Positions 1 to 9,430 of a stretch of DNA of 64,000 nucleotides are shown here, piece by piece (the first letter of the stretch is position 1; each line of letters begins with the position of its first letter). This stretch comes from G963677085 sp963677085 (GTDB lineage: Bacteria; Planctomycetota; Planctomycetia; Pirellulales; Thermoguttaceae). The notes under the pieces are model-generated. The model was not told where the DNA came from. It worked only from the letters and a program-made list of their open reading frames with translations, and did not search any database. The stretch lies in assembly GCA_963677085.2 (NCBI GenBank), contig CAXXFH010000004.1, forward strand, positions 3,782,001-3,846,000, in the 5' to 3' direction. The translations under genes and the position numbers were made by a program.

Positions 1-303
1 CAGTAAATCTTACAATGCCCGTTCACGGCACTTCCGTCCGGCGGGAATTGTAATCGGCAAACCCGGATTGGGGGAATGGCAGTTTTGGCGGGACAAAAAA
101 GGGGACGGCGGATTTGGGATTTACGATTTGGGACTTGGGGAAAAAATCCGCGACCGGTGGTCGCGCCCGGGGCTCGTGGGAGGCGACTTTTCGGACTTGG
201 ATTTCTTACAATCGGAGAAACCATGGAGCCACGGGGGCACTGGACGGCTATTGTCGCCAACCGACCAGTGCTGCTGCAACCAGGAATGGTGCGCAGCCTG
301 CCC

Positions 304-317
304 GTTTCACGTGAAAC
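304..317. other. parS site 1 (ParB-binding palindrome)
   Basis: The 14-bp perfect palindrome GTTTCACGTGAAAC matches the core of the well-known chromosomal parS consensus. ParB loads onto such sites to form the partition complex near the replication origin. It is one of three identical copies within 1.6 kb, which makes chance unlikely. Confidence 0.9.
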
Positions 318-352
318 ATGCTCTCGGCACGTTCGGCAGACTCGCCGTAGAT

Positions 353-370
353 GTGTTTCACGTGAAACAC
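353..370. other. parS site 2 (ParB-binding palindrome)
   Basis: This is a perfect 18-bp palindrome, GTGTTTCACGTGAAACAC, that contains the parS core. It begins 35 bp after the end of site 1 and is the longest perfect match of the three sites. Confidence 0.92.
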
Positions 371-422
371 GGCAGACTTCGGTGCGGCGTGGAATTGCGG
401 GATCGTGTCTTCGGCCGCTGTT

Positions 423-490
423 GTGTGCCACTGGCTCTGCCAGTGCCCTTGACCGTAGAGCACTTCGCACTGGCAGAGCCAGTGGCACAC
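423..490. repeat. 24-bp perfect inverted repeat
   Basis: Two perfectly complementary 24-base arms (423-446 and 467-490) flank a 20-base loop and would form a very stable hairpin. The right arm ends 18 bases beyond the stop codon of the minus-strand acetyltransferase. There is no T tract, so this may be an mRNA-stabilising or Rho-independent-like end structure, or a dispersed palindromic element. Confidence 0.8.
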
Positions 491-508
491 CCGTTCCGCT
501 CTCCGCTT

Positions 509-1045
509 TCAGCTTTCAGCTTTCGGTCTTCTGCTTTTCGCTTTGCCCAGCCGTTTCTTCAGAAACAGCATAGCCACGTTGTTCGCTCCCGGGTCGTCAG
601 TGCCAAAGCCGAGGCTGTGGTAGAACTGCTTGGCCGTGTGGTTGTCGTCGCGGACCTCCAGGGTGATCCGGCAGCAGTCCAACGCTTGGGCCTTCCGTTC
701 GACGGCTTCGAGCAACCGCCGGGCGATGCCGCGGCGGCGAAAGTCCGGCTGCACGGCCAGATCGTGGACGTTGACCTGGCGTCGGCCGGCAAAGGTCGAG
801 TAGCCCAGGAAACACACGGCGATGCCCGCTGGCTGATCGTCGACAAAGGCCAGCAGCACCAGCGACGTGGGATGGTCGCGCAGTCCGGCCACGAGTTTCT
901 GCCGGGCGTACTCACCCAACGGCTGACCTCCGCCCATGGGATCGCGGGCGTAGCCGTCGACCAGTTCGACAATCGCCCGGGCGTGGGCGGCGTCGGCGTA
1001 ATCGGCTTCGTGGATGCGGAGGTTGTCGGTCCGGTCGGATTCCAT
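509..1045 (-). CDS. GNAT-family N-acetyltransferase
   Basis: This 178-residue protein has the single-domain GNAT layout. The acetyl-CoA binding motif A is visible as a beta strand (VHDLAVQP) followed by RRRGIA around residues 103-108. A late strand and helix (RITLEVRDDN, then AKQFYHSLGF) is typical of RimI-like enzymes. The substrate cannot be told from sequence. The last 10 or so residues are Lys/Arg-rich and come from a low-complexity 'agctttc' stretch, so the C-terminus may be extended by repeat DNA. It lies between parS sites 2 and 3. Confidence 0.85.
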   Translation of the reverse strand: MESDRTDNLRIHEADYADAAHARAIVELVDGYARDPMGGGQPLGEYARQKLVAGLRDHPTSLVLLAFVDDQPAGIAVCFLGYSTFAGRRQVNVHDLAVQPDFRRRGIARRLLEAVERKAQALDCCRITLEVRDDNHTAKQFYHSLGFGTDDPGANNVAMLFLKKRLGKAKSRRPKAES

Positions 1046-1087
1046 CGGTGGGTTGCGTGCGGGAGGGGAAGTGCAATGGGAGAATGT

Positions 1088-1897
1088 CTACAAGGCCAAG
1101 CATACCAGACAATCGACGAACATGCTTCCCACGCCGAGCCAGTGCAGCCAATCGCGTCGGACACAGAACACCCAGTCGCTGCTCACCGCGGCGACAATCG
1201 CCAACACGATTGCAACGCATGCGCCGTGCGCCTCAGGGTGATGTACAATCGGAGTGCCTGGCAACAGCCAGAGCCAGTCCAGATCCATCAGAAAAGCGTA
1301 TGCACTCGCCAAAGAGAAAACCAGAAAGGCCAATCGCCACCACCACGCACTGGTGTACATTCTCTGTATGGTGCACCATACAAAGACGGCAACTTGAATC
1401 AACACCGGCCACAGCACCAACCCTGTTGCCGCACGCCCGAAACCGGATAGGAGGTGGTTGGCGCTAGCCAGGTAGCCAGACAAACCGTTTTCAACAAACG
1501 CGATGGTCGCTAAGCACGGTGCCATTGCCAGACAGATCCAATGACCCGGCTGAAATGGCCCGGGGGTTCCACGGAGTTTCGTTCTTAGTAGAACGACGGC
1601 CGCGCACAGGACCGCAGAGAAGTAGGCCGCCCGGAAAATACCCATCGCATGTTGCTGGGCCTGCAATGCTGGGCCATCGAGCGAAAAAAAAGAGGATTGC
1701 GGAAGTACCAAAAACCTCAGCATCACGGCCGACACGGTGAGCCACGCCAACAGATGCCGAATGCCATGCCGCGGTGGAGAGAGATAGTCGACAGCGTCTA
1801 CCGCCGCGATGTCGCGTTCGACGTTGTCGTCGATTGCGTTACTCCGCTGCGGCTGGATTTCTTCTGTAGGCGAGGGGCCATCGTCGACGTTGCACAT
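1088..1897 (-). CDS. Hypothetical multi-pass membrane protein
   Basis: The gene encodes 269 residues. I chose the ATG at 1897 because the open frame upstream of it runs through parS site 3 and is not protein-like. An acidic, hydrophilic N-terminus of about 50 residues (MCNVDDGP...) is followed by roughly six or seven hydrophobic segments rich in Trp, Leu and Ala. I recognise no family or catalytic motif. It sits between the acetyltransferase and the DUF1015 gene on the same strand. The absence of a coding rival and the clean hydrophobic periodicity support a real gene, but its function is unknown. Confidence 0.65.
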   Translation of the reverse strand: MCNVDDGPSPTEEIQPQRSNAIDDNVERDIAAVDAVDYLSPPRHGIRHLLAWLTVSAVMLRFLVLPQSSFFSLDGPALQAQQHAMGIFRAAYFSAVLCAAVVLLRTKLRGTPGPFQPGHWICLAMAPCLATIAFVENGLSGYLASANHLLSGFGRAATGLVLWPVLIQVAVFVWCTIQRMYTSAWWWRLAFLVFSLASAYAFLMDLDWLWLLPGTPIVHHPEAHGACVAIVLAIVAAVSSDWVFCVRRDWLHWLGVGSMFVDCLVCLAL

Positions 1898-1916
1898 TTC
1901 GGGCCCTTTGACGATT

Positions 1917-1930
1917 GTTTCACGTGAAAC
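1917..1930. other. parS site 3 (ParB-binding palindrome)
   Basis: This is a third exact copy of GTTTCACGTGAAAC. It lies 20 bp upstream of the start of the minus-strand membrane-protein gene, so ParB bound here could also affect that gene's transcription. Confidence 0.9.
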
Positions 1931-1990
1931 GACGCCGGCCGAGGTGGCGAACGCCCTGTTTCCCATGCAAAACGTGGGAACGAAAAAGTG

Positions 1991-2054
1991 AGCGACCAAC
2001 GGGAGCGATCTCCTGCCAGGGTGCGGTAGCACCAATCGGCTGCGGTCCTGCCGC
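1991..2054 (+). repeat. Dispersed GGGAGC/GGTAGCACC repeat, copy a
   Basis: The sequence has the order ACCAACGGGAGC, a variable stretch, GGTAGCACC, then a CTGCCGC end. Related copies occur at 7257-7324, 15759-15805 and, in reverse, 42451-42527. It ends against the stop codon of the DUF1015 gene. Confidence 0.65.
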
Positions 2055-2055
2055 G

Positions 2056-3360
2056 CTATTCCAGCGGGTTGATCACCAGGCCGCTGAGCAGCTTCGGGTA
2101 GAAGTACGTGCTTTTGGCCGGCATGCGTTCGCCTTGCAGGCTGATCTGCCGGACGTTCTCCAGCGTGGCTGGCATGACCAATGCGGCCAGGTTGAACTCG
2201 TCGGTGCGGCAGCCGTCGATTACTTCGTCGACCAAGTGAACGTACTTCGGCTTCGGCAGGTCCTCGCAGCCGAGCAAATGAGCGACCAGCAGGCGGTGCA
2301 ACACGGCCACGCCCAGGCCGCGCCACTCGTCGTTGTGATCCTTGGCCACGTCGGCCATCTTCGCCCGACCGGCGTCGGTCAAGGTGGCGATGGTCCAACG
2401 ATTGTCCTTCTTGGTGTAAAGGCCGAGTGTTCCCTGGTCGTCGCCCGTCTCGATGTCTTCCCAGATGGCCGTAGCCTGGTCGGGCCCTTGGCCACCGTCG
2501 CGGCAGGCAAAGCAATCGCCCAGCTTGGCCACGAGCTGTTCGGCCGTAAGCTCGGGCACGCCACGGAAGAGCCGATGGGTGGGCAGCACGGTCATGCCGG
2601 GATCTTCCATGCCCACGAGCATGATCAGAACGAAATTGGCCGGATGCTCCGGCGTGAGAAACCCGCTGTCGTAAATTTGGTCGCGGTAGTTGCAGGCCGT
2701 TTCGTAGCGGTGGTGACCGTCGGCCACGAAGACCGGCTTGGCAGCCACAACGGCGGTTACCTGGTTGATTACCTCTTCGTCGGTCACCGGCCACATGCGA
2801 TGGACGACGCCCAGGTGGTCGGTGGCCACGATGGGCGTTTGCCCGGCGACGGCCGTTTCGAGAATGCCTTGAGCTTCCGCCTGGGCATCGGGATACAGCC
2901 CGAAGATCTGGCTGAGGTTCGCCCGGCAGGTGGTCATCAGCATCAGCCGGTCGATCTTCGGCCCCGGTAGCGTCTCTTCATGGGGAAAGACCTGCCCTTC
3001 GCCGAATCGCGAGAGCCGCATTCGGGCCATGAACCCGCGACGCGTGTACGTGGTGCCGGCGTACTCATACTCCTGGTGATAGACGTAAATAGCCGGGTTG
3101 GCCTCGGTGAACATTACGCCTTCCGACTGCCAGTTCTTCAGGAACTTGGCCGCCCGAGTGTAGCGGTTGTTGGCTTCATCGTCGTCGCCCGGCTCCTGGC
3201 GATTGAGGATCAACCGCACCACGTTGGCCGGATGGCGTTTGTAGAGCTCGTCCTGAAGCTCGGGCGAGATGACGTCGTAGGGCGGCGCGATCACGTCGCT
3301 GAGGTTGCCTACGTGTCCCAGATCGTAACGGATTCCGCGAAAGGCTTGGATGTCGGCCAT
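2056..3360 (-). CDS. DUF1015 family protein
   Basis: At 434 residues this is full length for the DUF1015 (PF06245) family, whose members occur widely in bacteria and have no settled function. Hallmarks are the N-terminal APPYDVIS segment (about residues 25-32), a HEET motif (127-130) after a GxGxVFPHE run, and the DGHHRYE signature at 214-220. The ATG at 3360 gives the usual MADIQAFRGIRY start. It appears cytosolic, with no signal or membrane segment. The gene stands alone, with a repeat at its 3' end. Confidence 0.88.
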   Translation of the reverse strand: MADIQAFRGIRYDLGHVGNLSDVIAPPYDVISPELQDELYKRHPANVVRLILNRQEPGDDDEANNRYTRAAKFLKNWQSEGVMFTEANPAIYVYHQEYEYAGTTYTRRGFMARMRLSRFGEGQVFPHEETLPGPKIDRLMLMTTCRANLSQIFGLYPDAQAEAQGILETAVAGQTPIVATDHLGVVHRMWPVTDEEVINQVTAVVAAKPVFVADGHHRYETACNYRDQIYDSGFLTPEHPANFVLIMLVGMEDPGMTVLPTHRLFRGVPELTAEQLVAKLGDCFACRDGGQGPDQATAIWEDIETGDDQGTLGLYTKKDNRWTIATLTDAGRAKMADVAKDHNDEWRGLGVAVLHRLLVAHLLGCEDLPKPKYVHLVDEVIDGCRTDEFNLAALVMPATLENVRQISLQGERMPAKSTYFYPKLLSGLVINPLE

Positions 3361-3588
3361 GGTGGAGTGGATAGTTGTCAGTGGTTAGTGATTTGTTGGA
3401 TGATTTTCATGTTGGCGTTTGGAAGCGGGATGATAAACAGCCTGTTATGCACGTTTGGGCATTCGATGTCAATTGGCCGCGGGCGTATCTCTCGCTAACA
3501 GCCACGCCACGAGAACGCGCCGCTTTACCGGCGCCCATTCGCGTGGTATTATTCTTACTGTGGGTAATCATTCTTCCGAGAGGGTTCC

Positions 3589-3816
3589 ATGAAAGTAACG
3601 ACCAAAGGCCAGGTGACGATTCCCCAAGACCTGCGTGTGAAGACCGGCATCATGCCCGGCTGCGAGGTCGAGTTCCTCGAAGAGGGCGGCCGACTTTATC
3701 TGCAGAAGACAAAACCATCGACACGTGGCGAGCATTTAGTAGCGAAGATGCAGGGCCGCGCAACCGTCGCGATGACTACCGACGAGATCATGGCCCTAAC
3801 GCGAGGACCGCGCTGA
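3589..3816 (+). CDS. AbrB/MazE-type antitoxin (VapB-like)
   Basis: This 75-residue protein opens with MKVTTKGQVTIPQDLR, the swapped-hairpin AbrB/SpoVT DNA-binding fold seen in many type II antitoxins. The C-terminal half (about residues 40-75) would wrap the toxin. A GAGAGGG ribosome site lies just before the ATG. The stop codon overlaps the next gene's start (TGATG), so the pair is translationally coupled. Such antitoxins usually repress their own operon. Confidence 0.88.
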   Translation: MKVTTKGQVTIPQDLRVKTGIMPGCEVEFLEEGGRLYLQKTKPSTRGEHLVAKMQGRATVAMTTDEIMALTRGPR

Positions 3817-4217
3817 TGGCCGTGATGGTCGACTCATGCGTTCTTCTGGACATTGTCACGGAAGACTCACGATGGATGTCATGGTCTTCCTCGGCGTTGG
3901 CATCTGCCACCGAAACCGGATCGCTGGTCATCAACCCGGTCGTTTATGCCGAGGTGTCAATTGGCTTTGAACGGATCGAGGATCTGGAGGCGATCCTGGC
4001 GGCCGACATATTCGTGTACCGCCGCATTCCCCAAGCGGCGGCATTTCTGGCCGGAAAATGCTTCCTGCAGTATCGTCGGCGCGGTGGTGAGAAAACGGCG
4101 CCACTACCCGATTTCTTCATTGGCGCACACGCCGCTGTCGAGGGCCTGCCACTGCTGACCCGCGATGCTCGGCGTTTCCGGACGTATTTCCCGTCGCTGG
4201 AGTTGATCTGCCCGTAA
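3816..4217 (+). CDS. PIN-domain toxin (VapC-like ribonuclease)
   Basis: The start is the ATG at 3816, which overlaps the antitoxin stop; the frame is open further upstream but that part is antisense-like. The 133-residue protein has the acidic residues expected of a PIN nuclease: Asp in MVDSC (residue 6), Glu in VYAEV, Asp in LPDFFIGAHA and Asp in LLTRDARRF. VapC toxins are Mg-dependent RNases that cut tRNA or rRNA and are neutralised by the partner antitoxin. The target here is not predictable. Confidence 0.87.
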   Translation: MAVMVDSCVLLDIVTEDSRWMSWSSSALASATETGSLVINPVVYAEVSIGFERIEDLEAILAADIFVYRRIPQAAAFLAGKCFLQYRRRGGEKTAPLPDFFIGAHAAVEGLPLLTRDARRFRTYFPSLELICP

Positions 4218-4250
4218 GCGACAACCTCGCAACGACCAACCGCAAGGCCA

Positions 4251-4280
4251 CATGCCCACGCAAGCGTGGGCATGGCACCC
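4251..4280. repeat. REP-like palindrome (CATGCCCACG family)
   Basis: CATGCCCACG CAAG CGTGGGCATG followed by GCACCC forms a short, near-perfect hairpin downstream of the toxin gene. Other copies lie at 11252-11284, 11299-11327, 12391-12419, 30061-30090, 33851-33881 and 54141-54170. Confidence 0.75.
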
Positions 4281-4388
4281 AAACACACGACATCGAAACG
4301 CGATCTGCTTACTGCTCTTCCGCATGGCCGCTGAAGCGACCAAACCTCGTGTGGCTTTCTCCCAACTCCTCACTTCCAACTCCCCAAC

Positions 4389-5705
<1,317 letters not shown>

Positions 5706-5733
5706 AGCGATCTCCTTCGCTACTGAGAAGCGA
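5706..5733 (-). promoter_or_regulatory. Possible alternative hairpins around the ahcY ribosome site
   Basis: On the minus strand the leader reads TCGCT, seven bases, AGCGA, then AGGAGA, then TCGCT, directly before the GTG start. The middle AGCGA can pair with either TCGCT: with the downstream one the Shine-Dalgarno is held in the loop, with the upstream one it is free. The stems are only five base pairs, so this may be chance. Confidence 0.3.
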
Positions 5734-5815
5734 TTTCAAAACCCGGCTTCGGGTTCGTGCATCCGTTTGACGAACAACCTTGGCACCGGTTTTGATACGA
5801 TTTCTGAACATCCGT
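5731..5815 (+). repeat. Dispersed 'ACCCGGCTTCGGGTTC' repeat, copy A
   Basis: This roughly 75-bp sequence runs from TTTCAAAACCCGGCTTCGGG through CGTTTGACGAAC and TTGGCACCGG to TGATACGATTT. Clear relatives are at 41702-41780 and 48591-48657 in the same orientation. It lies in the leader region of ahcY. Confidence 0.75.
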
Positions 5816-5963
5816 AACGGCGAATCTACCAAGAATAAACGAAGCGTATGATACGCCGCCGGCGCGTAACCTGACAAGGGGGAGCAGCGGTAGGCAAGAA
5901 TTGACAGACGCCACGGGCATCCAAGCTGCCCGTGACACTCGTAAATCAGAAGTTGACAAAGCG

Positions 5964-6626
5964 CTACTCACCCAATTCAAAAGCCTCGCGAGCTGCTCGA
6001 ACGAACCGTTCGACCAACACGCGATCTTTGCGACCCGGGGCGTCCTCCACGCCGCTGGCCGTGTCGACGGCCGCCGGTCGCACGACCGAAATGGCTTGGC
6101 CGACATTGTCGGCGGTCAGCCCCCCGGCCAGCACTAACAGGGGGGGGGTATTGCGGGCGGCATACTCGGCAGCGGCCGACCAATCGGCCACCTTGCCCGT
6201 GCCACCGTATTCGCCTGCCTTGAAAGCGTCGATCAGCACCGTAGCCGGCACGTGGCCCAAACGACGGCACTCCTCTATATAAACGAATACCTTGGGCAAA
6301 TCGGCCGCCGCCAAACGAAACGCCCGCAACACGGGCCGGGGGGCCAACTGGACAACGAACTCGGGCGGTTCGTCGCCATGGAGCTGGATCAAATCGAGCG
6401 GCAGCCGGTCGTAGGCATCGCACACCGTCTCAATTGGGGCATTCACGAACAGCCCAATCTTGGTCACGTCGGCCGGCAACGAGGCGACGATCGCCCGGGC
6501 CAGTTCGGCGTCGATACAACGAAGGCTCTTCGGGTAGAAATTCAGCCCCACCGCGTCGGCCCCTGCAGCGGCCACCATTTGAGCCGTTTCGACGCTTGTC
6601 ACACCACAGATTTTCACACGGAACAT
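5964..6626 (-). CDS. trpF: Phosphoribosylanthranilate isomerase
   Basis: TrpF carries out the Amadori rearrangement in tryptophan synthesis. The 220-residue protein begins MFRVKICGVTS, with the catalytic Cys of KICG at residue 7. It contains LIQLHGDE and LIDAFKAGEYGGTGK, and ends with the phosphate-binding LAGGL and AVDTASGVEDAPGRKD segments, where the Asp of VDTASGVE is the usual catalytic acid. A TTG eight codons upstream (6648-6650) could be an alternative start. No other trp gene is adjacent, so the pathway is dispersed here. Confidence 0.93.
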   Translation of the reverse strand: MFRVKICGVTSVETAQMVAAAGADAVGLNFYPKSLRCIDAELARAIVASLPADVTKIGLFVNAPIETVCDAYDRLPLDLIQLHGDEPPEFVVQLAPRPVLRAFRLAAADLPKVFVYIEECRRLGHVPATVLIDAFKAGEYGGTGKVADWSAAAEYAARNTPPLLVLAGGLTADNVGQAISVVRPAAVDTASGVEDAPGRKDRVLVERFVRAAREAFELGE

Positions 6627-6654
6627 GTCCGGCCTCGCTGATCTCGCCAAGACG

Positions 6655-6966
6655 CTACCTTGCCGCCGGCAAGAATCCGGCCGAGAAGATCAATATCAGG
6701 GTGAATAGAAATGGGGGAACCAACACGACGGCCGCGGCCACCAAAGCGAACGTCTTCTTCCGGCCGCTGAGCTGTGAATTGCCGCCGATATCGGCCAGCA
6801 CTCCCCACATGGCCAGTAGCGAGGCGGCCACGACAATTCCGAACGCCAACCCATACAACCGGGCCACCGAGGCAGCCAGCGCGACCACAGCCGTGGCCAA
6901 TAACCCTGCGGCAATACTAAATTGCGGAGGGCAGCGGGAGTCGTCGCATTCGGAAAGTGGAACCAC
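6655..6966 (-). CDS. Small hypothetical membrane protein
   Basis: This 103-residue protein has three or four hydrophobic segments: roughly 18-40 (Ala/Val-rich), 42-58, and 70-98 near the C-terminus. They are separated by a short polar stretch (GGNSQLSGRKK). It lies directly upstream of trpF on the same strand with a gap of about 30 bases, so the two are probably co-transcribed. No family was recognised. It could be a DUF-type small integral membrane protein, and the link to tryptophan synthesis is positional only. Confidence 0.6.
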   Translation of the reverse strand: MVPLSECDDSRCPPQFSIAAGLLATAVVALAASVARLYGLAFGIVVAASLLAMWGVLADIGGNSQLSGRKKTFALVAAAVVLVPPFLFTLILIFSAGFLPAAR

Positions 6967-7433
6967 GAGGCTCGCCTCGTCTGTTGAAGATGGAAGTAAA
7001 ACGAGACGCTTGCATCATCGTGGGGGGATCCCTACCTCGAATTGTTCTATCTTCCGGCCAATTCGACAAGGGTCTTAGCAAGGACGAGTGAATAATCTCC
7101 GGAAGAAGTCGGCAGAAATTCCTGCAAAAGAGCCCAGACGTTAAGAAAAGGGTGGTTGTCCGGTCTTGGCGTCTTTGCGAGATCTATTCCCTTGGCGTTT
7201 TGAACGATAGACTTTGCCTTCTCGACAAAACATGAATAAACGAAACAAACAGCGGGCGCGGTCAACGGAAGTGAGTTCCTGCCTCGGTGAGGTAGCACCG
7301 ATTTGGTTGGCGGCCCTGCCGCCTCGTGCGACCTTTACGCCTAGGGGAAGGCCCTTCAAGCTGCACCGCTTGGCAGGTCGATGTCGACAGCAGGTGTTGC
7401 TATGCGCCCTGGTAGCTCAAACCGCCCGATTAC
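6967..7433. other. Intergenic stretch with a dispersed repeat
   Basis: No gene is supported here. It contains copy b of the GGTAGCACC repeat at about 7257-7324. The remainder shows a low-information stretch reading 'tcttggcgtctttgcgagatc', a type of sequence common between bacterial genes. Confidence 0.5.
7257..7324 (+). repeat. Dispersed GGGAGC/GGTAGCACC repeat, copy b
   Basis: It resembles the copy at 1991-2054: TCAACGGAAG, a CCTGCC stretch, GGTAGCACCGAT, then a CCTGCCGCC end. Divergence is moderate. Confidence 0.55.
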
Positions 7434-9017
7434 ATGGATTCGACGGCCGCCAGGAACCCACGCCCTCCCACCCTCGACCCTGCCCCGTTGCCCACAACCA
7501 TGTCGACGAGCTCGAACTACCAACCTCCTGCCCGATCGCCGCAACCGGCCAACCGCTGGACGCTTTTGTTGGTCTTCGTGGTAACGTCGTGCCTTGTCTA
7601 CCAGTGGGGTAAGACTGCCTTCCTACGCTCGCAGCATATCCCGCCGGCGACCGCGCTGGCAACGATTCATCAACGAGGAGGTTGGACAGTCGACGAGGTG
7701 GCAACGCCCGATCCAGCGAGTCTCGACTCCGAAGACAACCTCACTGCCGAGCAGTTCGAGCGCCTGACGGCGCAAATCGTCTCGCCACAGAACATCCGCC
7801 GTGCCCTCGACCGACTGGCCCTCTCGGCCAAACGTACGGCCGAAGCCCGATACGACCGTCCCCTACCAAAGGTCGATCCCCACAGTCTGCGTGTCGCCGC
7901 CGCAGAAGATCCGGAATCGCAGGACACGGAAATCGTCATCGCCTTCGAGCATTCCGACCCAAGTTTCGCAACGGCCCTGGTCAACCAATTGGCGCAAGGC
8001 TATGCCGACGCCACCCAAACGGCTTGGACCGAAGCGGTCGGTCGGCTACTCACCCAGGCCCGCGACGCGGTCGCTGAGGCCGACGAAAAACGGCTTGCTC
8101 TTCAGTCGGTCGCGGACGACTTCTGGCAAACCGAAGTAAAACCCTCGGAGGATCAACTCCGCGCGGCAACCGATCACGAGCAACCACTCGCCGGGCAACA
8201 CGGCCAGAGCAATTCTTCCCGTCGCGATCCCAGCATTCAGCCGCTCGCGACGCCAACCATCGAGAACCCCGATTGGGCCGACCTGCACGAGCAGATTGTC
8301 ACGCTGCGGGGCGAACGGAAGCTGATGCTTGTTCAACGTACCGCGAATCACCCCATGGTCCAGGAATTGGATGCTGAAATCGTGTTGCTTCAACGCCGCT
8401 TGAAAGGCATCCCCAAGACGATTCCCAACCCGGTGGCCGCTACCGAAACCGAGACTTCACCCGTGGTTGCGTCGGACGGTTCGGGGGGGCTCGACACAGG
8501 GGGCCTCGACACTGCGGAACTCGATTCGGCGAAACCGTCGCGCGAAGCCTTGGCGACCGCGCACGCCGAGAAGCTCCGCGAACACTGGCAACTTCAAGAG
8601 GCTGCCGAGCAGGCCACCGAGCAATATCAGGCAGCCTTGGTCAAACTGCGTCGGGCGAAGCAGTTCGCCAGCGAGGTTCCCCAACTGACGGTCGTGTCCG
8701 CCGAAGCGGTCGAATTGCCGCCGCCGGTGGAACCTGGCCGTTGGCTGTTGCTGGCCTCGATAGCCGCCGGTGTTTTGGCAACCGCGGGCACGTCGATGGT
8801 TTCTTCCGGCACATCGATGCGGCGGCCCGTGTTTTCGATCGACGAACTGGAGATCGACGCGGCCGTGCCCGTCGTCGGCGTCATTCCCGCCGCAGAAAGC
8901 GACGGTTCCACGGCGATGTCTGCCCGACGATGGCATCATCAACGCCGCGGCCGACTTGCCGCCGGTCTGCTGCTATGGTCGTTCTGCGGAATGTTGACGT
9001 GGCGTTTGATTGTCTGA
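7434..9017 (+). CDS. Wzz/chain-length-determinant-like membrane protein
   Basis: The layout is that of polysaccharide co-polymerases: a cytoplasmic N-terminus, a membrane helix (WTLLLVFVVTSCLVYQW), a large extracytoplasmic region with predicted coiled coils, then C-terminal helices (RWLLLASIAAGVLATAG and LAAGLLLWSFCGMLTW). There is a polar loop between the last two helices. These proteins set the length of exported polysaccharide. The 527-residue size fits the family. An alternative ATG at 7500 would remove 22 residues; neither start has a good ribosome site. The downstream ATPase and CpsD-like genes support an exopolysaccharide role. Confidence 0.72.
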   Translation: MDSTAARNPRPPTLDPAPLPTTMSTSSNYQPPARSPQPANRWTLLLVFVVTSCLVYQWGKTAFLRSQHIPPATALATIHQRGGWTVDEVATPDPASLDSEDNLTAEQFERLTAQIVSPQNIRRALDRLALSAKRTAEARYDRPLPKVDPHSLRVAAAEDPESQDTEIVIAFEHSDPSFATALVNQLAQGYADATQTAWTEAVGRLLTQARDAVAEADEKRLALQSVADDFWQTEVKPSEDQLRAATDHEQPLAGQHGQSNSSRRDPSIQPLATPTIENPDWADLHEQIVTLRGERKLMLVQRTANHPMVQELDAEIVLLQRRLKGIPKTIPNPVAATETETSPVVASDGSGGLDTGGLDTAELDSAKPSREALATAHAEKLREHWQLQEAAEQATEQYQAALVKLRRAKQFASEVPQLTVVSAEAVELPPPVEPGRWLLLASIAAGVLATAGTSMVSSGTSMRRPVFSIDELEIDAAVPVVGVIPAAESDGSTAMSARRWHHQRRGRLAAGLLLWSFCGMLTWRLIV

Positions 9018-9430
9018 CGAGGCTTGCCTATTGAATGAACAGAGGGCGACCACCGGGAAACCGGCTCCAAGGAGTTTTGCCCTGCTGACTGTTCAGTGGA
9101 TACGCAAGCACCAACAAGAAGGCAGTAAAGATCGCCCGAGCAACCCAGCTTGACGCAGCTCGACAGTTCCTCTCGCCTGTGCGCCAGTCCAATTGGAGCG
9201 GTTAGCCACGACGTGCCGAAGGCAAGGAATGGATCAGTACACACTTGTCGCGGCCACCAGCGGCCGGCGCTGCGAAAGCGACGCCTCGATCGGTCGGCGC
9301 GACAGACGGTTCATCCAACTCGAACAATTGGGCACGAAGCCCGATGTTGTTTCCGTTGCTGCAAGAAACGCCAGTTGGCCCCCAAGGGGCGGCCGTTGGA
9401 TTGGATAACGGGACGAAGGAAACCTGCGTA
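9018..9430. other. Intergenic stretch inside the polysaccharide module
   Basis: There is no supported gene. The frame of the downstream ATPase is open back to 9245, but that part lacks the family's sequence. A GCGACCACCGGGAAACCGG segment near 9045-9065 resembles the core of the 94-bp repeat at 18856-18949. Confidence 0.45.

Larger units (their letters stand above)
1..508. other. Gene-free left edge with two parS sites
   Basis: I see no convincing gene here: the open frames on both strands are low-complexity and share no family motif. The stretch holds a copy of a dispersed 'aatcccaaatc' repeat near 111-140 (reverse orientation), two parS palindromes and a long inverted repeat at 423-490. Confidence 0.6.

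Noticed and set aside
68..1450. 460-residue plus-strand open frame at the left edge
   Set aside because: It runs antisense through the GNAT gene and through the parS sites, has no family motif and resembles a high-GC shadow frame.
1915..2970. 351-residue plus-strand frame opposite the DUF1015 gene
   Set aside because: The minus-strand DUF1015 protein has clear family motifs, so the opposite frame is a shadow; it also starts inside parS site 3.
7400..7440. tRNA-like string GCGCCCTGGTAGCTCAA
   Set aside because: Only the D-arm resembles a tRNA; there is no TTCGAATC-type T-arm or acceptor stem at the right distance.
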